A stretch of DNA of 64,000 bases from Actinomadura macrotermitis (lineage in GTDB: Bacteria > Actinomycetota > Actinomycetes > Streptosporangiales > Streptosporangiaceae): the NCBI RefSeq assembly GCF_009604375.1, contig NZ_WEGH01000006.1, positions 404,074-468,073 of the forward strand, written 5' to 3'. Positions 58,652 to 64,000 of the stretch are shown one piece after another. The position numbers and the translations under genes are program-made. Each line of letters opens with the position of its first letter. The stretch's first letter is position 1. Below the pieces are notes generated by a model. It made no database searches. It was not told where the DNA came from and saw only the letters and a program-made list of their open reading frames with translations.

Positions 58652-59392
58652 TCACCCGCGAAGGCCGTGCAAGCCGGCCAGTTGGCCGGGGAGGTCGGTG
58701 AGCTGTTCGATGCGGAGCACCGTCTCGTCCGCCGTCGGTGAAGGACCACCGGTGACGAAGTCGATGCCGCGGTCCAGCCAGATGCCGCTGAGCCCGGCGC
58801 GGGCCGCCGCGTTCACGTCGCTTTCCAGCATGTCGCCCACGTTGACCGCCCGCTCGGGTTCCGTCCCCATCCATCGGCAGGCGGCGGCGTAGGCGGCGGG
58901 CTTGGCCGCGCCGAGCTCGGCCGGGGTCAGGACGGCGTCGAAGTACTCCAGGAGACCGAAGCGGGCGAGCTTGGCGCGCTGCTGCCCGGGGTCCCCGTTG
59001 GTGAGGACGGCCAGCCGCGGCCCCTGGGGAAGCCCTTGCAAAGCCTCCAGGCAGGGCCGGACATCGGGATAGCAGCGCCAGGACTCCTCGAACGCGCTGA
59101 GGTAGCGATCAGCGATCCAGGCGTCCAGAAGACGGGGACTCTCCGGAACCGGCTCGCCGAGTGCGGGCAGGAAGGAGCGGACCCTGCGCCGATGGTGCTC
59201 GGCGAAGGAGCATTGCCCGGCCAGATACTCCCGCATGTGGCGCGCCTCCAGCGTCCACCACAACGCCACCAGTTCCTGCGGCGGGGCCGTCGCGTCGGGC
59301 GCGGCCTGGACGATCCGGCCGATCGTCTCCAGGACCGCGCTTCGGTGATCGACCAGGGTGCCGTCCAGATCGAAGAAGACCACATCCGTCAT
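58652..59392 (-). CDS. HAD-family hydrolase
   Basis: The 246-residue phosphatase-like protein has HAD motif I DLDGTLV (about 8-14), motif II TNGD (about 131-134), motif III Lys in AKPAAY (about 163-168) and motif IV GDMLESDV (about 186-193), so it should be active on a phosphorylated metabolite (subfamily IA, helical cap at about 20-110). Its last residues run directly into the truncated DHFR remnant, so the C-terminus may have been altered by that deletion. Substrate unknown. Confidence 0.9.
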   Translation of the reverse strand: MTDVVFFDLDGTLVDHRSAVLETIGRIVQAAPDATAPPQELVALWWTLEARHMREYLAGQCSFAEHHRRRVRSFLPALGEPVPESPRLLDAWIADRYLSAFEESWRCYPDVRPCLEALQGLPQGPRLAVLTNGDPGQQRAKLARFGLLEYFDAVLTPAELGAAKPAAYAAACRWMGTEPERAVNVGDMLESDVNAAARAGLSGIWLDRGIDFVTGGPSPTADETVLRIEQLTDLPGQLAGLHGLRG

Positions 59393-59769
59393 AGGACGAT
59401 CGTTTCGCGGTGACCGTCTCCGGCACCAGAAGGCAATGGCGCAGCCCTTCGTTCAAGGTGCTCATCCAGCGCCGTCCCCACAGCGCTCCATACGCTGCGC
59501 TGGACACTCACCGATCTCCGGCACGACGGCCGTGACAGCCTGCGAACAGGCCCGAGCTGCGAGTCCATGCAGGCCGTCATTACGCCGTCCAGTTTCACTA
59601 CGCCCTGCCGGACGACGCCTGGTGCGTGGAGCTGAGCGAGGCCGTCCCGGCCCCGGCCGCCTGGAAGGAGATCCCCCGCGCAGAGACGTACCGGCCCGGA
59701 GCCGCCATCCTGGTGACGGTGATCCCCGACGAGGAGCCGGCCGTCCATGTCCTGACCCTCGGTGTCCAG
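59393..59769. other. Non-coding stretch with remnant of an unidentified gene
   Basis: No complete gene is seen. From about 59536 a plus-strand frame stays open and encodes an ordered, protein-like segment (HYAVQFHYALPDDAWCVELS, RAETYRPGAAILVTVIPDEE) with no recognisable start. It runs in frame into the transposase remnant at 59770. I read it as the 3' part of a small unidentified gene interrupted by the insertion element. The first 140 bases show nothing. Confidence 0.4.
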
Positions 59770-60061
59770 TTGACCGAGGCGCAGTGGACGGTTCTGGAGC
59801 CGTTGCTGCTCGCGCCCAAGGGGCCGGGTCGTGCGTCGCGGTGGATCGAACGTCGGCTCATCGACGGCATCCGCCGGCGGGTGCCGAGCCCACCAGCACG
59901 CCGCCGGGGCCCGCACCCGGCCGGTGCGGCATCGACCGCCTCGAAGGCCACCGCGCCGTGGCCACTCGCTACGGCAAGCTCGCCGTCCGCTACCAGGCCG
60001 TTCTCCACATCGCCTGTATCCACGACCAGCCGGCCTGCCCTTGGAACACACCCTGGGCAGA
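59770..60061 (+). mobile_element. Decayed IS5-family insertion sequence
   Basis: The left part (59770-59885) encodes an IS5-type transposase N-terminus (LTEAQWTVLEPLL, RLIDGIRRRV). The right part (59924-60061) encodes, in another frame, the transposase C-terminus (GIDRLEGHRAVATRYGKLAV). The DDE catalytic middle is missing, and the left end of the element is not found. The right 138 bp recur inverted at 62436-62573 with about four mismatches. The element is inactive. Confidence 0.75.
59924..60061 (+). repeat. 138-bp inverted repeat, left copy (IS end)
   Basis: This sequence is repeated in inverse orientation at 62436-62573 with the same length and about 97% identity. It covers the transposase C-terminus and the element end (terminal motif ACACACCCTGGGCAGA). 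It ends 11 bp before the response-regulator stop codon. Confidence 0.85.
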
Positions 60062-60072
60062 GAGTGCGGCTC

Positions 60073-60684
60073 TCAGAGCCAGCCGTTGTCGCGGGCGATG
60101 CGGATGGCGTCGATGCGGTTGCGGCCGCCGGTCTTGGCGGTGGCGTTGGCGAGGTGGTTGCGGACGGTGCCGAGGCCGAGGCGCAGGCGTTCGGCGATCT
60201 CCCGAGCATGGGCGCCCTCGGCGGTCAGAGCCAGAAGCTCGCGTTCGCGGGGGGTGAGCGGATTGGGCCCCGCCTCCCAGGCCGTGGCGGCGAGCTGGGG
60301 GTCGATGACGCGGCGGCCGGAGGCCACGGCGCGCACCGCGCGGGCCAGCTCCTCCGGCGGTGCGTCCTTGAGGATGTAGCCGTGCACCCCGGCGGCGAGC
60401 GCCCGGCGCAGGGTTCCGGGGCGGCCGAGGCTGGTCAGCATCAGCGTGCGGCACGCGGGCAGGGCGGCGTGGAGCTGGACGGCGGCGGCCAGCCCGTCGA
60501 CGCCGGGCAGGTCGATGTCCAGCACCGCCACGTCCGGCCGGTGCTCCAGCGCGGCGGGCAGGACGTCCTCGCCGCGTTCGACGTCGGCGACCACCCGCAG
60601 ATCGGGTTCCAGTTCCAGCAGCGCGACCAGCGCGCCCCGGATCATGTGGACGTCCTCGGCGAGCAGTACCGTCGTCCCGCTCAC
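60073..60684 (-). CDS. NarL/FixJ-type response regulator
   Basis: The 203-residue regulator has a receiver domain with acidic pair ED (about 10-11), phosphorylation Asp in LDIDLPG (about 55-56), Thr/Ser switch TSLG and Lys in YILKDAPPEE (about 105). A LuxR-type helix-turn-helix follows (about 140-200; LTPRERELLALTAEGAHAREIA, in part; LGTVRNHLANATAKTGG). It overlaps the histidine kinase gene by 4 bp and is its partner. DesR-like systems of this size often control membrane-lipid or ABC-export genes, none of which are adjacent. Confidence 0.92.
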   Translation of the reverse strand: MSGTTVLLAEDVHMIRGALVALLELEPDLRVVADVERGEDVLPAALEHRPDVAVLDIDLPGVDGLAAAVQLHAALPACRTLMLTSLGRPGTLRRALAAGVHGYILKDAPPEELARAVRAVASGRRVIDPQLAATAWEAGPNPLTPRERELLALTAEGAHAREIAERLRLGLGTVRNHLANATAKTGGRNRIDAIRIARDNGWL

Positions 60685-61829
60685 GACGGTGCCGCCGCGG
60701 TCAGGACGAACCGGCCGTCGGCGGCGATCTCGGTGCGCAGGACGCCGCCGACGGACGCGAGCCGATGTCCCAGATTGAGCAGCCCGCTACCGTCGACCGG
60801 GCCGGGAACGAGGTCCGCCGCCGCCCCGTCGTTGGCGATCTGGAGCCGGACCCGGTCACCGTCCATCGTCAGGGCGATGTCGCAGCGCCGGGCGCGGGAG
60901 TGGCGCACCACGTTGGTGACGCCCTCGCGCAGCACGATCGCCAGCGTGGTCTGGACACGCCGGCCGATCGTGGCCGGGTCCAGGCCGAGGGCGACCCCGG
61001 ACTCGATCCCGGCGGCGGCGAGGATGCTGCGGGCCGCCTCGCACTCGTCGGCCAGCGACAGGTCCCGGTAGGTGGCGGCGACCTCGCGGACGTCGGCGAG
61101 CGCCCGCCGGGAGAGCTCGGCGACCGCCTGCGCCTCCGCCTCGGCCCGGTCGGCGTGCGAGCGCGTCAACCTGTGCGCGAGTTCGGCCTTCAAGGTGATC
61201 GCCGACAGGCTGGAGGAGAGCAGGTCGTGCAGGTCGCGGGCGAACCGCAGGCGTTCCTCCGACACCGCCAGCCGGGCCGCTTCGGCGCGCGAGGCCGACA
61301 GCGCGGTCACCGCCTCGCCCAGCCGGGTCACCCCGTAGACGACCACCCCGACGAGCGCGGTGGACTGCCCCATGTAGGCGATGACCAGCAGGCTCTGCCC
61401 GGCCAGCGCGCTGCTGGCCGCCACACTGACCGACACCGCGGCCAACAGCGACCAGCCGAGCCGGGGCGGCAGCGCCAGCAGCAGTGAGGCGGCCAGGAAC
61501 CCGCCCATCCCACCCCACCGCGCACCGAAGCACACCAGCGGGGCGTAGGTCAGCACGGCCTGGGCGACCAGCGCCGCCGTCCTGGCCCGTACCGACAGCC
61601 GGCGGGCACGGGGCGAGCAGTGCACCAGCAGCAGGGCGAACACCACCAGCGAGGCCAGTCCCGACAGCACCGGCGCCACCGCCCCACCGGTGCGCGGCGC
61701 GCTCTCCGCCACGTTCAGCGGCACGATCAGCAGAAAGGAGCCGAGGACCGCGAAGAGCATGCCGCGCGCCAACCGGGGACCGGGCAGGGCCGCCGTCACA
61801 TCGCCCGGAACCGGATCGTCGTCCGCCAC
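60681..61829 (-). CDS. DesK-type sensor histidine kinase
   Basis: The 382-residue kinase has about five to six N-terminal membrane helices (about 20-165). A HisKA_3 dimerisation helix with the phospho-accepting His is in ARDLHDLLSSSLSAI (about 196-210). The ATPase domain carries the N-box LREGVTNVVRHSRA and G-box VDGSGLLNLGHRL (about 345-357). There is no large extracytoplasmic sensor domain, so it probably senses the membrane itself or an intramembrane signal. It overlaps the response regulator by 4 bp and lies inside the two inverted IS remnants. Confidence 0.92.
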   Translation of the reverse strand: MADDDPVPGDVTAALPGPRLARGMLFAVLGSFLLIVPLNVAESAPRTGGAVAPVLSGLASLVVFALLLVHCSPRARRLSVRARTAALVAQAVLTYAPLVCFGARWGGMGGFLAASLLLALPPRLGWSLLAAVSVSVAASSALAGQSLLVIAYMGQSTALVGVVVYGVTRLGEAVTALSASRAEAARLAVSEERLRFARDLHDLLSSSLSAITLKAELAHRLTRSHADRAEAEAQAVAELSRRALADVREVAATYRDLSLADECEAARSILAAAGIESGVALGLDPATIGRRVQTTLAIVLREGVTNVVRHSRARRCDIALTMDGDRVRLQIANDGAAADLVPGPVDGSGLLNLGHRLASVGGVLRTEIAADGRFVLTAAAPS

Positions 61830-61960
61830 ATGCCCCCCTCCGGCCTGGGACTTCGCTCAGCAGAGGATAGATCAGACAGGCCGGAACCGGGAGAAACTCA
61901 CGGTCCGGTCCGGGAACCGCGCACTGGGCACGGCCGGGCCGACCGGACGATACTGCCGCC

Positions 61961-62425
61961 ATGAAGACGATCTCCACGTCCGTGCACGTCGACGCCGCGC
62001 CCGACCGGGTCTGGGAAGTCCTGACCGACCTGGCCGGCTATCCCGCCTGGAACCCCTTCATCCGCGAGGCCGCCGGGACGGTCGAGGTCGGCTCCCGGCT
62101 CACGCTGCGCATGTTCCCCGCCCAGGGCAGGCCGATGACCTTCAAGCCGAAGGTGCTGGCCGCCGACTCCGGAACGGAGCTGCGCTGGATCGGACGCCTG
62201 CTCGCCCCCGGCGTCTTCGACGGCGAGCACTGGTTCAGGCTCGCCCCCGCCGCCGACGGGGGCACCGACCTGGAACAGGGCGAACGCTTTTCCGGCCTCT
62301 TGGTGCCCCTCCTCGGCTCAACGATCGCGCGCACGCAGGCCGATTTCGAGGCTCTCAACCAGGCGCTCAAACAGCACGTCGAGAACCGGACCCGCACGTC
62401 GCCCCAAAGGACGACGCAGCCCTGA
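61961..62425 (+). CDS. SRPBCC-domain (START-like) protein
   Basis: The 154-residue protein has the SRPBCC/polyketide-cyclase-like opening ISTSVHVDAAPDRVWEVLTD and AGYPAWNPFIREAAG (about 4-39). A long cavity-forming beta sheet and the closing helix ALNQALKQHVENR follow. It should bind a hydrophobic small molecule in the cytoplasm; a catalytic role is not evident. It is divergent from the histidine kinase and stops 11 bp before the right inverted IS remnant, so it is part of the flanked cassette. Confidence 0.88.
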   Translation: MKTISTSVHVDAAPDRVWEVLTDLAGYPAWNPFIREAAGTVEVGSRLTLRMFPAQGRPMTFKPKVLAADSGTELRWIGRLLAPGVFDGEHWFRLAPAADGGTDLEQGERFSGLLVPLLGSTIARTQADFEALNQALKQHVENRTRTSPQRTTQP

Positions 62426-62435
62426 CACCCCGCTG

Positions 62436-62573
62436 TCTGCCCAGGGTGTGTTCCAAGGGCAGGCCGGCCGGTCGTGGATACAGGCGATGTGGAGAACGGC
62501 CTGGTAGCGGACGGCGAGCTTGCCGTACCGAGTGGCCACGGCGCGGTGGTGTTCGAGGCGGTCGATGCCGCAC
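62436..62573 (-). mobile_element. Inverted IS5-type remnant (right copy of 138-bp repeat)
   Basis: On the minus strand this encodes the same transposase C-terminus as at 59924-60061 (CGIDRLEHHRAVATRYGKLA) followed by the same element end. Only about four bases differ between copies. Minus-strand homology may extend upstream of the repeat to about 62600 (RRTRARHAVE), but no N-terminus is present. With the left copy it brackets the two-component and SRPBCC genes. Confidence 0.75.
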
Positions 62574-62633
62574 TCCACCGCGTGCCGGGCCCGGGTGCGC
62601 CTCGCGTACCCGGTGACCCGTGCGGTCACAGCG

Positions 62634-63218
62634 CTAGAACCGCTCCATCGCGTCATCCAGCTCATCAAAGAACCTGTCGAGGGCGGCCATATCGAGGCCG
62701 GGCGAGGTGATCGTGAAGCCGGGGCGGATCACGATCCCGCCCGAAGAGGCCCTCACCCGGACGACGGGGCCCCTGCCTTCGAGACCCGCGATGATCCGGT
62801 CGATGAGGGCGTCGACCTCCCGCGCGCTGTAGCCCTGCGCCGCGACCGGGACTTTGGTACTGCGGATCTTCCGCACGAGCCGCGCCTGCGGACTGCGCGC
62901 CGCGGCCCTGGCCTGGCGCCATTTGCGCACCCGCATCCTCGGGACGAACAGGCGGTCGTTCACGCGGTCGCCGACCAGCAGGAGCACGCCGCCCGCCGCA
63001 AGGGTCCCCCCGACCAGCAGCATCCCGGACGCCACGGTCGCCGCGTTGCCCTTGGACTCCTCATAGCTCTTGGGGCCCGACTTGCTGCTCGAGCAGTAGT
63101 CGCCGGGCTTCATCCGTTCGAAACCGCACCTGGGTTCTTCCGCGTCCTTGGCCACCACCAGCCAGATCAGCAGCACAGCCGCCCCAATGGCCAGCATCCA
63201 GGCGCCCGCCTTGGCCAT
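62634..63218 (-). CDS. Two-helix membrane protein with DivIVA-like C-terminus
   Basis: The 194-residue protein has two membrane helices (about 5-22 and 58-80). Between them is an extracytoplasmic loop with CGFERMKPGDYCSS, a Cys-x-M-x-PGD-x-C pattern seen in small actinobacterial membrane proteins. A basic cytoplasmic region and the segment YSAREVDALIDRIIAGLEG (about 141-159), resembling a DivIVA-type motif, follow. A beta-strand tail (GGIVIRPGFTITS) closes it. AAGGAGG precedes ATG 63218. Function unknown; DivIVA-like targeting is an inference. A nested palindrome lies 16-44 bp upstream. Confidence 0.75.
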   Translation of the reverse strand: MAKAGAWMLAIGAAVLLIWLVVAKDAEEPRCGFERMKPGDYCSSSKSGPKSYEESKGNAATVASGMLLVGGTLAAGGVLLLVGDRVNDRLFVPRMRVRKWRQARAAARSPQARLVRKIRSTKVPVAAQGYSAREVDALIDRIIAGLEGRGPVVRVRASSGGIVIRPGFTITSPGLDMAALDRFFDELDDAMERF

Positions 63219-63840
63219 GTCCACCTCCTTGTGCAGACATGATCGTACATCTGTACTGTCTGAAGGAGGAGCGGTCTGGCGCGCACCGAACCGTGAAACG
63301 CGCCCGTCCTGGCACTGGGGTCTGGAACGCTCATCAGAGTCTGAAGCCGTACTGACAGGATCGAGAGTCGGCCGCGGCAGGGGTGCTGGAGCGGCGGGAG
63401 GAGCCGGATGAGCAGTTCCGGTGTGCCCGCCCCTGATATCGGGTCGCTTCAGCGCGAAGCCACCGCTCCGGACTGAGCAGAATGCGGCTGCAGTGCGGCC
63501 GCTGTCACTCCGCCCCCCTCTCACGCTCCCGGATCCGGCTCTACCCGTGGGCGTGCGGCCGGCGCTGAAACGTTTCCCGTTCCGGTATCCCGCTCGCCTT
63601 CTGATGGAAGTCGATGACGCGATGGATCGGTGGCGAGCGAGCCAGTCGGCCCTTGGTGCGGGATGAGCGAAGGCGGTACATCCCGAAGCGGAAAGGCCGC
63701 AGCGTGATCGCATCAAGGGCCGGCAGAGGCACCGCCGCACGCGATGACTTCCGGACGGCAGCGGCCCTGCATCCTGCCCGGACACGCTTCGCTGGTGGGC
63801 CTGGCGCGTTCTGCTGGAGACCAGTTGGCCGGGGAATGCG
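63219..63840. other. Gene-poor region before the rRNA genes
   Basis: I find no convincing gene in these 620 bases. The open frames present are short, with no ribosome-binding site and no recognisable motif. The segment 63290-63480 reads like decayed coding sequence on the plus strand but matches no family I know. It contains the upstream control region of the 62634-63218 gene and leads to the rRNA terminator. Confidence 0.5.
63234..63262. promoter_or_regulatory. Nested palindrome upstream of small membrane-protein gene
   Basis: CAGACA (63234-63239) pairs with TGTCTG (63257-63262). Inside lies GTACA-TC-TGTAC (63245-63256). The element covers the likely promoter of the minus-strand gene starting at 63218 and looks like a repressor operator. 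A GAAGGAGGAG motif follows on the plus strand, so a lost divergent regulator gene is conceivable. Confidence 0.5.
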
Positions 63841-63841
63841 A

Positions 63842-63869
63842 AAGGGCCCCGCCAAATGGCGGGGCCCTT
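63842..63869 (-). terminator. rRNA operon terminator
   Basis: A perfect 12-bp stem (AAGGGCCCCGCC at 63842-63853, GGCGGGGCCCTT at 63858-63869) with the 4-nt loop AAAT lies 11 bp after the 3' end of the minus-strand 5S gene. On that strand the stem ends in a short T run. It is the intrinsic terminator of the rrn operon. Confidence 0.9.
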
Positions 63870-63880
63870 CCTTAATATGA

Positions 63881-63998
63881 GTCCGGCGGTGTCCTACTCT
63901 CCCACACGGTCCCCCGTGCAGTACCATCGGCGCTGAAGGGCTTAACTTCCGGGTTCGGGATGGGACCGGGTGTTTCCCCTTCGCCAAAACCACCGAAC
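63881..63998 (-). rRNA. rrf: 5S ribosomal RNA
   Basis: On the minus strand the 118 bases carry the universal 5S core (CCCGAACCCGGAAGTTAAGC, then GGGAGAGTAGG). Complementary ends (GTTCGGTGGT with ACCGCCGGAC) form the 10-bp helix I. The orientation means that 23S and 16S genes should lie to the right of the window. Good match to actinobacterial 5S RNA. Confidence 0.97.
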
Positions 63999-64000
63999 GA

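Noticed and set aside
60062..62435. Integrative element or prophage
   Set aside because: No integrase, attachment repeats or phage genes. Only IS5-type remnants flank ordinary regulatory genes.
63541..63993. Minus-strand ORF running from inside the 5S gene toward 63541
   Set aside because: It starts within the rRNA and passes through the terminator. It has no motif and no plausible promoter.

Overview
The window is very GC-rich actinobacterial chromosome. It shows dense codon bias, many GTG starts, 4-nt ATGA/GTGA operon overlaps, mycothiol-type enzymes, DUF1707 and DUF6777 proteins and several eukaryote-type Ser/Thr kinases. It ends in a 5S rRNA on the minus strand, so an rrn operon lies just to the right. 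I infer a filamentous actinomycete, most likely Streptosporangiales/Thermomonosporaceae (Actinomadura-like). The sequence alone does not prove the genus.

Layout. 1-7.3 kb: tail of a LuxR-type regulator, an FdhF/YdeP molybdopterin oxidoreductase, a DUF1707 protein, a TetR/NIPSNAP/zinc alcohol dehydrogenase group with two matching operators, and an ECF sigma factor between two tiny membrane proteins. 7.3-13 kb: acyl-CoA dehydrogenase behind a nested palindrome, secreted lipase, TetR with a leaderless DHA2 efflux pump, CaiB-type CoA transferase. 13-20 kb: membrane protein of unknown function, carotenoid oxygenase, Ser/Thr kinase, OafA-type acyltransferase, DUF5996. 20-27 kb: minus-strand operon of a beta-propeller/FN3 membrane protein, MoxR ATPase, DUF58 and a TgpA-like protein that has lost its transglutaminase triad. 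27-32.3 kb: secreted CocE-like hydrolase, SnoaL-like protein and TetR around a 34-bp palindrome, AraC plus VOC protein, M50 protease, PaiB-like protein.

32.3-39.7 kb is the most system-like block: five translationally coupled genes (SWIM zinc finger, DUF5691, MoxR-type AAA+ ATPase, DUF5682, VWA) that match the YehL-type MoxR/VWA arrangement (E. coli yehLMPQ). With the 20-27 kb operon, the window holds two different MoxR systems. 39.7-50 kb: four-TM Ser/Thr kinase divergent from a DUF6777 lipoprotein, metal-responsive ArsR with a CDF exporter, amidohydrolase with an esterase-fold protein lacking its nucleophile Ser, lipid kinase, a small lipoprotein, mycothiol-type DinB enzyme, aldo/keto reductase, HTH regulator. 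50-58 kb: secreted lysyl oxidase, secreted LIP-family lipase, acetyltransferase, DapB-like oxidoreductase with SDR, MerR with a DHA2 pump.

58-64 kb looks recently rearranged. A truncated dihydrofolate-reductase remnant is joined to a HAD gene. IS5-type transposase debris follows. Two 138-bp inverted copies of the IS end then flank a DesK/NarL-type two-component pair and an SRPBCC gene. The window closes with a small membrane protein, a gene-poor stretch and the 5S gene with its terminator.
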